64,000 nt of DNA from an alpha proteobacterium SCGC AAA028-C07 (GCA_000419465.1 ATTB01000004.1:1-64000); one strand, 5' to 3'. Shown: positions 22,029 to 33,352, counted from the stretch's first letter. Numbers and translations: made by a program. The notes: generated by a model not told the origin, from the sequence alone.

Positions 22029-22926
22029 TTCAATTTTATTCTTTTTCGAAGTTCTTGTTGGCGGACTATTGTCAGGAACAATGTATTCATTAGTAGCCCT
22101 TGGTTTTGTTCTTATTTACAAAGCATCATCAACATTTAATTTTGCACAAGGAGCCATGGTGTTTTTTGCTGTACTTTCATTTTGTGGATTTATGGAATAC
22201 GGAATGCCATTTGGAGTTGCCTTTTTTGCGGTTGTTCTTTTAATGATATTAGTTGGATTGTTGACCGAAAGATTAGTGCTTCGTCCATTAATGAATCAAA
22301 GCGAAGATACAGTTCTGATGGCAACGATTGGTCTAGGTTTCGTTCTTGAAGGACTTGCTCAGGCAAAGTGGGGTGTTGAGGTTAGAAAACTAAGTCTTGG
22401 AATTGGAGACTTTCCCATCCCGTGGATTGCAGATAATTTAAAATTATTCATTAGTGCACTTGATTTAACAGCAGGTTTAGTTGCCTTTGTTATGATTCTT
22501 CTATTGACGCTTTTATTCAAGTATACAAAAATTGGACTTGGACTAAGAGCAGTTGCAGATGATCCTGGAGCTGCAAGCTCTATTGGAATTCCTTTAAAGC
22601 ATATTATGCTATTAGTTTGGTCTGCTGCAGGAGTAGTTGCTTTAGTTGCTGGAATGATGTGGGGTGCAAGAGCAGGAGTTCAATTTGCTCTTATTGAATT
22701 AGCGTTAAAAGCCTTACCAGTTCTAATTATCGGAGGATTTTCATCAATTCCTGGAGCAATTGTTGGTGGTTTGCTTGTAGGTGCTGTTGAAAAAGTTTTA
22801 GAAGTTTATATTGGACCTTACTTTAAAGGTGGAATCGAAGCATGGGCTCCATATATGTTATCAATATTATTTTTACTCTATAGACCAGAAGGTTTATTTG
22901 GAGAGAAAATAATTAGGAGAGTTTAA
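22015..22926 (+). CDS. Branched-chain amino acid ABC permease LivH-like
   Basis: GLLSGTMYSLVALGFVLIYKASSTFNFAQGAMVFF. Confidence 0.92.
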   Translation: MPMTDSILFFFEVLVGGLLSGTMYSLVALGFVLIYKASSTFNFAQGAMVFFAVLSFCGFMEYGMPFGVAFFAVVLLMILVGLLTERLVLRPLMNQSEDTVLMATIGLGFVLEGLAQAKWGVEVRKLSLGIGDFPIPWIADNLKLFISALDLTAGLVAFVMILLLTLLFKYTKIGLGLRAVADDPGAASSIGIPLKHIMLLVWSAAGVVALVAGMMWGARAGVQFALIELALKALPVLIIGGFSSIPGAIVGGLLVGAVEKVLEVYIGPYFKGGIEAWAPYMLSILFLLYRPEGLFGEKIIRRV

Positions 22927-22929
22927 TTT

Positions 22930-23958
22930 ATGAAACCTGTTTTTATGAAATACACAAAAGCTGACATTATAAATTTTGTTGTTTTGTTAGTAATAGGTTT
23001 TTTGGTTATCCCAAATGTTATTAAAACTGATTATTGGTACACTTCTATTTTAATACCTTGGTTATGCTTAACTCTTGCAGCTCTGGGTCAAAATATTGTT
23101 ATGGGATATACCGGACAATTATCGTTGGGTGCAGCAGGCTTTATGTGTGCGGGCGCCTATGCATGTTACAATATGATGCTTCGAATACAAGATATGCCTT
23201 TCTTAGGAGCATTAGTTTTATCAGGATTAATTGCAGCGGGTCTTGGAATTATATTTGGATTACCCAGTCTTAGAATTAGAGGAATTTATTTAATGGTTGC
23301 AACTTTAGCATCACAATTTTTTATTGTGTGGGTAATAGACAAATTCGGTTGGTTTAAAAACTATGACGTTTCTGGATCAACAACTTTTCAAAAAATTAAT
23401 ATAAATGGGGTGGCTTTTACTAGTGGGCATATGATGTATCTTTTAGTAGCAGCAATTGTAGTCGTTATAACGCTACTCGCAATTAATATGGCTCGTGGTT
23501 CTACAGGCAGAAACTGGATGGCAGTTAGAGATATGGATATAGCCGCAGAGTCTATGGGGGTTTCACTCTTAAAAACTAAGTTACAAGCTTTTGCAATTAA
23601 TGCTTTTTTATGTGGTATCGCTGGTGCTCTTTATACTTATACGTATTTAAAAACTGTTGAGCCGTTTGCTGCCTTTAATATTAGTTTATCTTTTAAAATT
23701 ATGTTTATGGCGATCATTGGGGGACTTGGAACAATTTCAGGCGCATTTATTGGTGCAGCATTTATTTTGCTTTTCCCAGTTGTTCTAAATGCAATTGGTA
23801 ACAATGTATTCCACGGCATGATTGATGCAACAATCATAAGTGCCATTGAGCAAGTCGTATTTGGTGGATTAATCATAACATTAATGATTTTTGAGCCGCT
23901 TGGATTTGCAAAATTATGGGAAACATTAAAACAAAAAGTAATAAGAAAAAAATCTTAA
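22930..23958 (+). CDS. Branched-chain amino acid ABC permease LivM-like
   Basis: NIVMGYTGQLSLGAAGFMCAGAYA, IRGIYLMVATLASQF. Confidence 0.92.
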   Translation: MKPVFMKYTKADIINFVVLLVIGFLVIPNVIKTDYWYTSILIPWLCLTLAALGQNIVMGYTGQLSLGAAGFMCAGAYACYNMMLRIQDMPFLGALVLSGLIAAGLGIIFGLPSLRIRGIYLMVATLASQFFIVWVIDKFGWFKNYDVSGSTTFQKININGVAFTSGHMMYLLVAAIVVVITLLAINMARGSTGRNWMAVRDMDIAAESMGVSLLKTKLQAFAINAFLCGIAGALYTYTYLKTVEPFAAFNISLSFKIMFMAIIGGLGTISGAFIGAAFILLFPVVLNAIGNNVFHGMIDATIISAIEQVVFGGLIITLMIFEPLGFAKLWETLKQKVIRKKS

Positions 23959-24227
23959 TTTATTTTATTGCAGCGATTGGCATCGCGGTCATTATTTTAA
24001 TAACAATAATCTTTGCAACCCGTAAATCTGCATTAGAAAAATGTGCAGATGTAGGCTTTATTTATATTTGGGGTGAGCAAAATAAAGCTTATTTAAACAA
24101 GAGTTTTAAGGAAAAAATGAATGATAATAAGAATTTTAAAGACTTTCCTTATACAAAAATATTTGGAATTTGCGATCAAAGCCAACAACAATACCCAGAA
24201 AAGTTTAAAGAAAAATGGGGAAAGTAA
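23916..24227 (+). CDS. Small single-TM protein, uncharacterised
   Basis: 103 aa, N-terminal basic + TM segment; overlaps livM 3' end by 43 bp; the start may be downstream. Confidence 0.5.
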   Translation: MGNIKTKSNKKKILIYFIAAIGIAVIILITIIFATRKSALEKCADVGFIYIWGEQNKAYLNKSFKEKMNDNKNFKDFPYTKIFGICDQSQQQYPEKFKEKWGK

Positions 24228-24235
24228 TTAAGTTT

Positions 24236-25906
24236 TTATAAACCAACAATCTTACCATTAATATAATCAATACTTTCCGCCGAAGGTATTTTTGATAATC
24301 CAGGCATTGTCATTATATTTCCAGAAATTATAACAATAAATTCAGCTCCAGCAGAAAAACGAATTTCACGAACAACAATACTATGGTTTGAAGGGGCTCC
24401 TCTTAATTTGGGATCTGTAGAAAAAGAACTTTGAGTTTTTGCAATACAAATTGGAAAGTGTCCGTATCCTGTATCTTGTAAATTTTGAATTTGCGCTTTT
24501 ACTTTATTGTCCATAGTAACTTCACTTGCTCTATAAATTTTCTTTGCAACTTTATTAATTTTTTCAATTAACGTGTCTTTATCTTCATAGGCATATTGCA
24601 TTTTTTGATTAGAATTTTCAGATAACTCAATAACAATTTTTGCAAGATCAACAGCTCCTTTGCCACCATCACTCCAGTGTGAAGAAAGTACAGTTTTTAC
24701 ATTTAATTTTTTCATTCTTTCAAAGATTAACTGAATTTCTGCTGGTGTATCACTTGTAAATTTATTAATAGCTACAACGCAGGGTAAATTAAAAACCTTA
24801 GTCATGTTCTCAACATGACGTTCTAAATTAACAAGACCTTTATCAAGAGCAGAGATATCTTCTTTAGTTAAGTTAGAAAGTTCGGCGCCGCCGTGATATT
24901 TGATTGCTCGAACGGTTGCAACCAATACAGTTACTGAAGGATAGAGACCAGTTTTTCTGCATTTAATATCAATAAATTTTTCAGCGCCTAAGTCAGCTCC
25001 AAAACCAGCTTCAGTAACTACGTAGTCTGCAATTTTTAATGCTGCTTTTGTAGCTATTACTGAATTACAACCATGTGCAATATTTGCAAACGGACCACCA
25101 TGAATAAAGACTGGATTGTTTTCTAACGTCTGTACTAAGTTTGGAGCTAATGCATCTTTTAAAAGTGCAGTCATTGCACCAACGGCTTTTAAATCTTTTG
25201 CAAGAACGGGTTCATTTTTATTATTATAAGCTACAACAATTTGACTAAGACGTTTTTTTAAATCTTCAATGGAAGTCGAAAGGCAAAAGATCGCCATGAT
25301 CTCAGATGCAGCTACAATGTCAAAGCCCCCTTCACGTGGAAAGCCCTCTTTTTTTTCATTTAATCCTAAAGTAATTTTGCGTAAAGCGCGGTCATTCATA
25401 TCTATCGTACGTCTCCATTGAATAGTTTTGATATCAATTCCTAATTCATTGCCGTGATAAATATGATTATCTAACATTGCTGCTAACAAATTATGAGCAG
25501 CAGCAATTGCCGCAAAATCACCTGTGAAATGAAAATTAATATCTTCCATTGGTACTATCTGAGCCAGTCCACCACCTGTAGCTCCACCTTTAATTCCAAA
25601 GACAGGACCTAAGGAAGGCTCACGTAAACAAATCATTGTTTTTTTTCCAATGCTATTTAGAGCATCTCCTAAACCCACTGTTGTTGTAGTTTTTCCTTCT
25701 CCAGCAGGAGTTGGACTTATGGCTGTAACTAAAATTAGTTTTCCATCTTGTTTATTTTTTAATTTATCTAAAAAAGAAAAAGAAACTTTCGCTTTATAAC
25801 GACCGTAATTTTCAAGATCATCCTCATGGATACCTAATCGCCCTTTTGCGATGTTAGATATCTTTTGTATTTTGGCTTTTTGAGCTATCTCAATATCACT
25901 TGGCAT
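24236..25906 (-). CDS. fhs: Formate-tetrahydrofolate ligase
   Basis: [42 protein letters not shown]. Confidence 0.96.
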   Translation of the reverse strand: MPSDIEIAQKAKIQKISNIAKGRLGIHEDDLENYGRYKAKVSFSFLDKLKNKQDGKLILVTAISPTPAGEGKTTTTVGLGDALNSIGKKTMICLREPSLGPVFGIKGGATGGGLAQIVPMEDINFHFTGDFAAIAAAHNLLAAMLDNHIYHGNELGIDIKTIQWRRTIDMNDRALRKITLGLNEKKEGFPREGGFDIVAASEIMAIFCLSTSIEDLKKRLSQIVVAYNNKNEPVLAKDLKAVGAMTALLKDALAPNLVQTLENNPVFIHGGPFANIAHGCNSVIATKAALKIADYVVTEAGFGADLGAEKFIDIKCRKTGLYPSVTVLVATVRAIKYHGGAELSNLTKEDISALDKGLVNLERHVENMTKVFNLPCVVAINKFTSDTPAEIQLIFERMKKLNVKTVLSSHWSDGGKGAVDLAKIVIELSENSNQKMQYAYEDKDTLIEKINKVAKKIYRASEVTMDNKVKAQIQNLQDTGYGHFPICIAKTQSSFSTDPKLRGAPSNHSIVVREIRFSAGAEFIVIISGNIMTMPGLSKIPSAESIDYINGKIVGL

Positions 25907-26090
25907 AATGTTTTTTAATCATTTTTAAGTATTAATCAGATTGTATCTTAAGTAAGTTTTTTTAAAATATACTAGAAAATATTAGCAATTAATACGTACA
26001 TTATCTTTCACTTCTATTATTTCAAATTTATATTTGATAATAAATTTGTTCAATAATTTTTTAAATTATTCTAAATTTATATCTAGTTTT

Positions 26091-26768
26091 CTACTGAAGA
26101 GGATTGTCAAGGTGTCCCGTTTTAACATAAATCAGCGCACCTTCTGATTTTGTAAAAGGGGCATGTTTACTGTAACAAGGACTTCTTATCCAAGTATGTT
26201 TTGGATAATAATTATGTTCATCGTGAAATACTCCATCTAATACAAATATCTCTTCACCTCCTGGATGAACATGCGGGTTAAAAATAGTATTTGGTGCCCA
26301 ACGCACTAAAGCAGTGCTAACTCCATTAAATTCATGTAGTGGCATAACCGATAAACCCGGAACTAATCCTTGGTACCAAATTTCTGTTTGAGTATTTATT
26401 TTAACAATTGCAATATCTTCAGGATGAAAGTGTCTTAATTTAACAAATAATGTGCAGCCTGTTTTTGAATAGGGTGAGTGCTTACTATTGGGTGGATTTC
26501 GCAAATAAGTACCTGCAGAATAATTACCGTTTTCATCAGAGAATGTTCCATCAAGAACTAATATTTCCTCTCCTTCGCCATGCTCATGTTGAGTAAAAGT
26601 GGAGTTTGGTTTGTATTTTACAATTGAACTTGCTTTTGCAACTTCACCCCCGACGCGGTCTAAATAAGCTCTATTAATTCCAGGAACAGGTGATGGGTTC
26701 CAAGTCATTTCTTCAGGCTTTATTACAACTTTTAATTTAAAATCTGCATTTATTTTCATAGCATCCAT
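26091..26768 (-). CDS. ChrR-like double cupin protein
   Basis: Two repeated cupin motifs: FTQHEHGEGEEILVLDGTFSDENG and FNPHVHPGGEEIFVLDGVFHDE. Confidence 0.82.
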   Translation of the reverse strand: MDAMKINADFKLKVVIKPEEMTWNPSPVPGINRAYLDRVGGEVAKASSIVKYKPNSTFTQHEHGEGEEILVLDGTFSDENGNYSAGTYLRNPPNSKHSPYSKTGCTLFVKLRHFHPEDIAIVKINTQTEIWYQGLVPGLSVMPLHEFNGVSTALVRWAPNTIFNPHVHPGGEEIFVLDGVFHDEHNYYPKHTWIRSPCYSKHAPFTKSEGALIYVKTGHLDNPLQ

Positions 26769-26846
26769 ACTAACTTAAAAATTAACTATTACTTAGTTTA
26801 TAATTTTCAAGAATTACCGTGTAATATCAATTAATATAAAATCTTA

Positions 26847-27710
26847 ATGGCAATAAATTTTAATATCTGGTTTAAAAGAACTTTAATTATAATTACTTCG
26901 CTTCTTATCGTTGGCTGCAGTGTTGTGACTTTAGGCTACAACCGCTTGCCGTTTCTTACAATTTTTGAATTAGACTCCATTGTTGATTTAACTGAGGAAC
27001 AAGAAAACCTCTCACGCATTCAACTTGATGCTTGGTTAGAATGGCACCGAGAAAAGCATCTTCCACAATATATTGTAAAATTAGAACAATGGGAAAAACT
27101 GATTATACAAGATTTAACCCCAGGTCAGTTTTGTAAAGAAGTAGATGTAATTAGAACTTTTACCAATGAAGCAGTTGAAAAATTTATTCCAGCTCTCATT
27201 CCAATAGCTACAACTTTAACACCAGCTCAAATTGATAATTGGAATAAGTATCAGGAAGAAAAAGATAAAGAATTTGTTGAAAATTTTGGCAAAGGTAAGA
27301 AGGGTGAGATTATTAATGAGAAAAGATTAAAAAGAGCCATCGAACGAGCAGAGATGCTTTATGGAACATTGAATACAAATCAAAAAGAAGCTTTGGCTAA
27401 ACGATTAGAAAAAAGTGTGTTTAATGTTGAACAAGTTTTACCTGAAAGAAAACGCAGACACCAAGATGCAATAAATGCAGTAAAACTTATCCAATCAGGT
27501 GCAAAACCTTATTCAACTTTAAAAGCAGTGTGGGACCGTAATCAAAAATCACCCAATCCAAACTATGCAGCTTATAGTGATAAAATGTTACAAGATGGTT
27601 GTAGTCAGTTATCTGAACTACATAATAAAACTACATTAGAACAACGCAAAAAAGCAGCACAGAAATTAAACGGTTATCGAAAAGATTTTGAAACTTTAAT
27701 CAAACCCTAA
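26847..27710 (+). CDS. DUF6279-like lipoprotein
   Basis: Lipobox LIVGCS; conserved YNRLPFLTIFELDSIVDLTEEQ pattern. Confidence 0.7.
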   Translation: MAINFNIWFKRTLIIITSLLIVGCSVVTLGYNRLPFLTIFELDSIVDLTEEQENLSRIQLDAWLEWHREKHLPQYIVKLEQWEKLIIQDLTPGQFCKEVDVIRTFTNEAVEKFIPALIPIATTLTPAQIDNWNKYQEEKDKEFVENFGKGKKGEIINEKRLKRAIERAEMLYGTLNTNQKEALAKRLEKSVFNVEQVLPERKRRHQDAINAVKLIQSGAKPYSTLKAVWDRNQKSPNPNYAAYSDKMLQDGCSQLSELHNKTTLEQRKKAAQKLNGYRKDFETLIKP

Positions 27711-27771
27711 ATTTAATTATTTTTTTAAATTTTATTCTCAATTTATATCGATCTATGATATTATCTAAACA

Positions 27772-27864
27772 ATGCTAAAAGATTGGTACATTTATATTTT
27801 ATATGGCTTAGCTTTAGGCTTTGCTATTTATCTAGGCGATAAATACATATTTAATTTTTTATAA
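27772..27864 (+). CDS. Candidate 30-aa TM microprotein
   Basis: MLKDWYIYILYGLALGFAIYLGDKYIFNFL*; immediately upstream of another small membrane ORF. Confidence 0.35.
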   Translation: MLKDWYIYILYGLALGFAIYLGDKYIFNFL

Positions 27865-27877
27865 ACGGTATAATTAA

Positions 27878-28144
27878 ATGAACATCGAGCTTATTGTGGC
27901 TATTATATTGGCGATGATTTCATCCTTATTACCATCGATTTATAAAAAAATTACCGACAGTGCCAATATTGCAAACCCTTACATTATTGCAGCAGCTTTA
28001 ATTTTGGGAACTCTTACAGCTTGTGTTTTTTATTCCTTAATTACAATTGGATTATTAGGAACTTTATATTACTTCGTTATTTATATTTTTATCGCAGGCT
28101 CTATTTTTCTTACTCAATATTTAGTAAAGCTAAATTCAAAATAA
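27878..28144 (+). CDS. Small membrane protein, uncharacterised
   Basis: 88 aa with three hydrophobic segments. Confidence 0.45.
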   Translation: MNIELIVAIILAMISSLLPSIYKKITDSANIANPYIIAAALILGTLTACVFYSLITIGLLGTLYYFVIYIFIAGSIFLTQYLVKLNSK

Positions 28145-28408
28145 AACGTCTTTTTATTATTACATTCATTAGCTTTTGCATCTGCCGCACTGATTAAATA
28201 CATATTTTAACAGCACAGTTATTAAACTTTATACAAATGGAAATAAGAAATTGAGTAAGTAATTTAGTAAATTTAAGAATATAGATGAAAAAAAGAAAGT
28301 AATTAGAACAAGAATAATAATTAAAAGTATTATTTTTTTAAAAAAATTATTTTCTTTGATTGTTTCTTTTAGTTTATTATCAACTTTTTTTTTATTATTT
28401 TTCATTAA

Positions 28409-28837
28409 TTAATACTCAATATTGTTCATAATCATCATTATTATAAAGAAGATTTTTAGAGAGTGATCTGCAATTAATACTAAATATAATTTCTTATTCT
28501 GAATATTTTTTAAGTAAGCAGAGGATTCAAGTTTTAAAAAATTAAATTCCATAATCAAGAAACTGAAAAGATTTAATAAAAAGAATACGCCTATATACAT
28601 TATTGCGTACCCAACAATTAGTTCCATATTCAGCCTTACGCTCAATATAACTAATGAAAAAATAAGGTTAAAAAGTAAATATTTTCCATAAATATTAAAT
28701 AATGAGCGTAAGTGATAGTTGATATCGCTCTTATTTTTAAAAATTATATAAAATAAGAAGAAACCTAGTAGGGTTATGCTTAAAGCCAACATAATCCACG
28801 GCAAAAAATAAACTACGTTAAAAATAAAGTAATTCAT
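28409..28837 (-). CDS. Integral membrane protein, uncharacterised
   Basis: 142 aa, about four hydrophobic segments. Confidence 0.5.
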   Translation of the reverse strand: MNYFIFNVVYFLPWIMLALSITLLGFFLFYIIFKNKSDINYHLRSLFNIYGKYLLFNLIFSLVILSVRLNMELIVGYAIMYIGVFFLLNLFSFLIMEFNFLKLESSAYLKNIQNKKLYLVLIADHSLKIFFIIMMIMNNIEY

Positions 28838-28871
28838 TAATTAACTAACTAATTCGCGTTAAGTTAATGAA

Positions 28872-29354
28872 CTAATTAATTTTTACAGTAACTGTTCTTC
28901 TGTTTTGAGACCAAGCAATAGCATTTGAAGCAGGATTAACAGGTCTTTCTTTTCCATAGCTGACAACATTTATTCTATTAGAAGCTAATCCATTGGCCAT
29001 TAAATAATCTTTAACAGCAGTGGCTCTTTTTTCACCCAATGCCAAGTTATATTCTCTTGTTCCTCTTTCATCAGCATGGCCTTCTAGAGTTACATTTAGA
29101 TTTGGATTATTTTTTAAGTAGTTCACTTGTTTTAATAATGTTTCTGTACCTTTTGATGAAATATTATATTTATTTGTTGCAAAAAATATCCTGTCAGGAA
29201 CTCCATCAGCTAAATATTTAATAGTTTCATTTCCTATATAAATATCACCATCAATCTGCGGTGCTGTTGCCTGTTGAGTTGTTGCTTGTTGAGTTGTACA
29301 ACTTACAATTAATGTTGAAGCAAGAACTAAAAGTAGGGTTGCTATTTTTTTCAT
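28872..29354 (-). CDS. pal: Peptidoglycan-associated lipoprotein (OmpA C-terminal domain)
   Basis: Lipobox LIVSCTT; LNVTLEGHADERGTREYNLALGEKRATAVKDYL. Confidence 0.9.
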   Translation of the reverse strand: MKKIATLLLVLASTLIVSCTTQQATTQQATAPQIDGDIYIGNETIKYLADGVPDRIFFATNKYNISSKGTETLLKQVNYLKNNPNLNVTLEGHADERGTREYNLALGEKRATAVKDYLMANGLASNRINVVSYGKERPVNPASNAIAWSQNRRTVTVKIN

Positions 29355-29574
29355 TATTTTGACTCCTTAAATTTTTTTCTAAACTTTATTTTTAAAATGT
29401 GTTCCAAATAAGATTTTTTGCAACTGCTGATTTAATATTCAATCAGAAAGTGATTATTATTTATAATGATGATTGCCAGATCTTATTAAGATAGAATTTG
29501 TTAATGAAAGAAAAAGAAATAATCATGATAGTATTTGCAGGATTATTTTTATTATTAGTTTTTTTATAAAAATT

Positions 29575-29868
29575 ATGAAAATTAAAATATTATTTTTACT
29601 TGCTCTACTAGGCCTTTATTCTTGCTCTGCAATTTCTGAAAAAGCCACAGAAAAAGCTGCAAAAGAAAATGCGTATCTTTCAACTTTCTTAAAAGCGCCC
29701 TCAGCTAATCTTGTAAAAACTTTTGGAAAACCCACAGAAACTTTAGCTGAAAACGATCAGACGATTTATGTTTATGAAGTAAAAGGCAAAGTATTCAATT
29801 GTCAGAGAAAATTCACAATTGGTAATAAAAATACTGTCACTGGATTTGTATCCACTTGTTGGGATTGA
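29575..29868 (+). CDS. Small lipoprotein, uncharacterised
   Basis: Start moved from 29473 to internal ATG giving lipobox LLGLYSCSA. Confidence 0.6.
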   Translation: MKIKILFLLALLGLYSCSAISEKATEKAAKENAYLSTFLKAPSANLVKTFGKPTETLAENDQTIYVYEVKGKVFNCQRKFTIGNKNTVTGFVSTCWD

Positions 29869-29915
29869 TATTAAATAATAATAAAGATTAAGTTCATATA
29901 CTATTTGTAGCATCC

Positions 29916-30269
29916 ATGTATGAATTGCTTGCAACGCTTACGCTCATCATTCATTTTCTCTTTATTATATTTGTAATCTTTGGAGGTCTGTTATTTTTTA
30001 TAAAACCTTGGACGTTGTATTTTCATGTTCCAGCATTTCTTTACGGAGTTTATATAGAATTTACACAAAGTGTTTGCCCGCTCACTTACTTAGAAAATTA
30101 TCTATTAACCAAAGCAAATCTTGCAACTTATTCCACAACCTTTATCCAAAATTATCTGTATGCAATTATTTACCCAATCAATCTAACTAAAGAGATTCAA
30201 ATTAGTCTTGGAATTGCTCTGCTGATTATAAATGGAATAATTTATGGGTTTATTGTTAAGAGAAAATAA
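29916..30269 (+). CDS. DUF2784 membrane protein
   Basis: HFLFIIFVIFGGLLF...CPLTYLENYL motif. Confidence 0.75.
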   Translation: MYELLATLTLIIHFLFIIFVIFGGLLFFIKPWTLYFHVPAFLYGVYIEFTQSVCPLTYLENYLLTKANLATYSTTFIQNYLYAIIYPINLTKEIQISLGIALLIINGIIYGFIVKRK

Positions 30270-30390
30270 TCCTAAGCACCTTCGATAATCATGCCAATGG
30301 ACTTTGCATTACAAAATACGAACTACTAGTATGGTTAAGAACCATGTCTTTCTTCAGCAAGAATTTAAAGTAATTTTTAAAAAAATAAGA

Positions 30391-30774
30391 CTATTTTTTC
30401 TTTTTATCCATCACGATTGCAACGTGATCTGGATACTTCCACATAGCTCCAGTTATCATATCTACAATTCCAAGATCGATTGCAATACCAATAACCCCAG
30501 CTGTTTGTGCAGATGAAACTATTCTTGTTGTACTTGGTTCATGATTATCTGCAGAACAAGAGGCTATTAAATCTCCAGCTCCTTTTGAAACTTGTAATAA
30601 ATTCGATTTACCAGAAACAGTTCCAACTGTTGCATTATCTTTATTAACAATTAAACATTTTGCTTCAATTGGATCTATTGAGAAAGAAATTACTTGGTTT
30701 GTACCTTGAGTAATAGAGGCGCAATTAGCCAGACCTAAAGAAAAAGTGATTATTAATAAAGTTTTTAAATTCAT
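30391..30774 (-). CDS. Small lipoprotein, uncharacterised
   Basis: Lipobox SLGLANCAS; Gly-rich hydrophobic C-terminal segment. Confidence 0.6.
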   Translation of the reverse strand: MNLKTLLIITFSLGLANCASITQGTNQVISFSIDPIEAKCLIVNKDNATVGTVSGKSNLLQVSKGAGDLIASCSADNHEPSTTRIVSSAQTAGVIGIAIDLGIVDMITGAMWKYPDHVAIVMDKKKK

Positions 30775-30914
30775 ATTGTTCTAACTTACGTTAATCTCAT
30801 CAAATCAACAATCTAATATCAATATTTTATGCAAATATATTCTTGTCAGGGTTGTTAATCTGTGCTCAAATTAGATGTTTTTAAATAGCAATTTAAGATT
30901 TTAAAATATTTTTC

Positions 30915-32669
30915 ATGTTAGATAAGTTTAAGTTAAAGAATGTTAAATTTGCACTCTTTCCAAAATCCAAAATACAAAGCGAAGGAAGCGGCAAATCTGC
31001 AAATAGTTCATTAAATAATATCTCAAAAAAACTTTCAGATTTTTTTTCAAGTAAAATTAGTAAGATCAACGCAACCACAGAAGAAGTTGTCGGAATAGAC
31101 ATTAGTCATGAAGCAATTCACGTTGCGCAGGCAAGTAAAAAATCTGATGAAAAATGGGTGCTGGATAAATTTTCTTATCGATTTTTAGATCAGACAAAAA
31201 TTAAAGAAAATTTATTAGAAAGTTCTGATTATTTAGTTTCAGAAATTACTTTAGCTCTTGCAAATGCAAATATTACAACAAAAAATGTAGCGCTTTCAAT
31301 TCCTGTAACAAGCGCAATCATTCGAGTGGTGACTAGTCCGTTAATGACGGAAGAAGAATTAAAAAATGCAGTTGAGACGAATTCTCTGTGGGAAAATTTA
31401 ATTCAATTATCTGATAACTTAAATGATTATTCTATTTTTCATCAAGTCATCAATAGAGATACTGCAAAAAATTTGATGGATATTTTATTTGTTGCATCCA
31501 AATTATCCGATGTAAATGGTTACTCTGCTTTATTTAAAAAAGCAGGATTAAATCCTATCATCATTGACGTTCGTTGTTTTACATTAAAGAATGCTGTGGA
31601 TGAAAGAGCTAAAACAAGATTACTATTTAAAGACACTAAAGAACAAGAGCCGCAATCTGCAATCTTAGAATTTGGACTGGAAGAAAATTATATTATTATT
31701 ATTCATAATAGCATTCCAATTATCACAGATATTTTCTTACGCCCTCAGGAAAAATCAATTTTACAGTCAGTAAGTGAAAATAATATCACTCAAGAGGCTG
31801 AAGATTTAATTCGAAGATATACATTGCAAATCAAACAGGCCATCGCTGACTATGAATCTAAATTTCAAGCTAAAATTTCTGATATTAAAATTATTACCTC
31901 CCTTAAAAATTATGAAATTTTTTTAAAGATGTTTAAGAATAATATTTTAAATATTGGTGTGAATGTTCTAGATCCTTTGTCTGAAGTTACTATTCCAGAA
32001 TATAATAAAGAAAAAATTGATATTAAAAATAAATCTCCCTTCACATCGGCTATCGGACTTGCTTATAGAAAATTAGATGTATTTGGCTATTATAAATTTG
32101 TAACTGCCGTTAAAAATATTAACCTTTTACCTAACCGTGACACCATTCGTCAGCAGGCTAAGTTTAAATTTTTATCAGGCTTTGCCTTTAAAAATTTTGC
32201 AATAGGATTGGTTGCTCTTTATATATTCCTTACAGCTTTTTCATTTTTTAGAATTCAATATAATGATAAAAAACTAGAGCAATTTGCAGCAATCGAGGTA
32301 GAATTTTCTAAGATTAATGCAGTTTATTCGCCCATAAGCAGGCAGGTAAATTTATTAAAACAATCAAGTCAGATCGGTACAACTTTAAGATCTAATCAAA
32401 ACAGTTCTTATCAAACATTAGTACAAATTTCTAATAGCACTCAACCGAGGGTGCGTTTTTCAAAAATTGAATATGATGGAAATTTAAATATTAAAATTGA
32501 AGGAACAGCTTTTTCAGATCAAGATATTTTAAATTTTGTAGCAGCTCTTAATAAACAAAAAACAATTGCTTCAGCTACTTTATCATCGGTGAATGTGGCA
32601 GGACAACAAGGTCTATCAGCCGCACCATCGAAAGCATTTGTAATTTTATGTCAAGTGAGGCCTTCATAA
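30915..32669 (+). CDS. PilM-PilN fusion, type IV pilus inner-membrane platform
   Basis: N-terminal PilM actin-like region (VVGIDISHEAIHVAQ, SIPVTSAIIRVV, DVRCFTLKNAV) continuous with PilN-like C-terminus (INLLPNRDTIRQQ, TM, coiled coil, RVRFSKIEYDGNLNIKIEGTAFSDQDILNFVAAL). Confidence 0.82.
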   Translation: MLDKFKLKNVKFALFPKSKIQSEGSGKSANSSLNNISKKLSDFFSSKISKINATTEEVVGIDISHEAIHVAQASKKSDEKWVLDKFSYRFLDQTKIKENLLESSDYLVSEITLALANANITTKNVALSIPVTSAIIRVVTSPLMTEEELKNAVETNSLWENLIQLSDNLNDYSIFHQVINRDTAKNLMDILFVASKLSDVNGYSALFKKAGLNPIIIDVRCFTLKNAVDERAKTRLLFKDTKEQEPQSAILEFGLEENYIIIIHNSIPIITDIFLRPQEKSILQSVSENNITQEAEDLIRRYTLQIKQAIADYESKFQAKISDIKIITSLKNYEIFLKMFKNNILNIGVNVLDPLSEVTIPEYNKEKIDIKNKSPFTSAIGLAYRKLDVFGYYKFVTAVKNINLLPNRDTIRQQAKFKFLSGFAFKNFAIGLVALYIFLTAFSFFRIQYNDKKLEQFAAIEVEFSKINAVYSPISRQVNLLKQSSQIGTTLRSNQNSSYQTLVQISNSTQPRVRFSKIEYDGNLNIKIEGTAFSDQDILNFVAALNKQKTIASATLSSVNVAGQQGLSAAPSKAFVILCQVRPS

Positions 32670-33352
32670 TGAATATTAATTTAGATACGTTAAAAAATAT
32701 AAAAGTTGAGGATTTGGTTGCAAACCTTAAAGAATATTTTTCATCCTCAAAGGGATTATTAAAAGATAAAACCTTTGTCACTAAAGTTGCAGTAGGTCTG
32801 GTTTTGTTTTTTGTAAATTTTACAATTTATTCTATTTGGCTATCCCCAAAACTTGCAGAGCAAGGAGCTAAAATTAAGACAATGGAAGATTATAAAAAGA
32901 AGACAGTGCAATATAATGCAAACCTTACCAATCTTCAAAATGAACTAGCTTCTTTTAAGAATGTTACCAATAGTGTGAATTTATTTTTTAGTAAAAAAGA
33001 AAGTGAAGAGCTTTATCAAAACCTAAGTACGTTTGCGACTTCTAATGGATTAAATATTACAAATTTAGTTAAAGGAAACGCCCAAAAGGTTAATGTTGGA
33101 GGCGCTCCAGCCGTAGATAAGGACGGTAAACCAACAAACCCGCAAGGACAATATTATTATAAAATACCTGTTACCTTTCAAGTCAAAGGGAGTTACATTG
33201 GTTACTTAAAATTTAGATTAGCACTTTCAAGATCTAATAAATTTGTAAATTTTGATAATGAAAAGATTACAGTTAACCAAGGAGACAAAACAAACTCTGT
33301 GACAGCAGATGTTGGAATTTCAATTGTAGGATTGCCTGATGAATTTAATTAA
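32669..33352 (+). CDS. pilO: PilO-like protein
   Basis: Single N-terminal TM, coiled coil, ferredoxin-like C-terminal region; position after PilMN. The track ORF starts at 32648; ATG 32669 preferred. Confidence 0.8.
   Translation: MNINLDTLKNIKVEDLVANLKEYFSSSKGLLKDKTFVTKVAVGLVLFFVNFTIYSIWLSPKLAEQGAKIKTMEDYKKKTVQYNANLTNLQNELASFKNVTNSVNLFFSKKESEELYQNLSTFATSNGLNITNLVKGNAQKVNVGGAPAVDKDGKPTNPQGQYYYKIPVTFQVKGSYIGYLKFRLALSRSNKFVNFDNEKITVNQGDKTNSVTADVGISIVGLPDEFN

Noticed and set aside
30270-30390. Intergenic segment considered as a tRNA or small RNA
   Set aside because: No cloverleaf, T-arm GTTC motif or convincing stem set found by eye.
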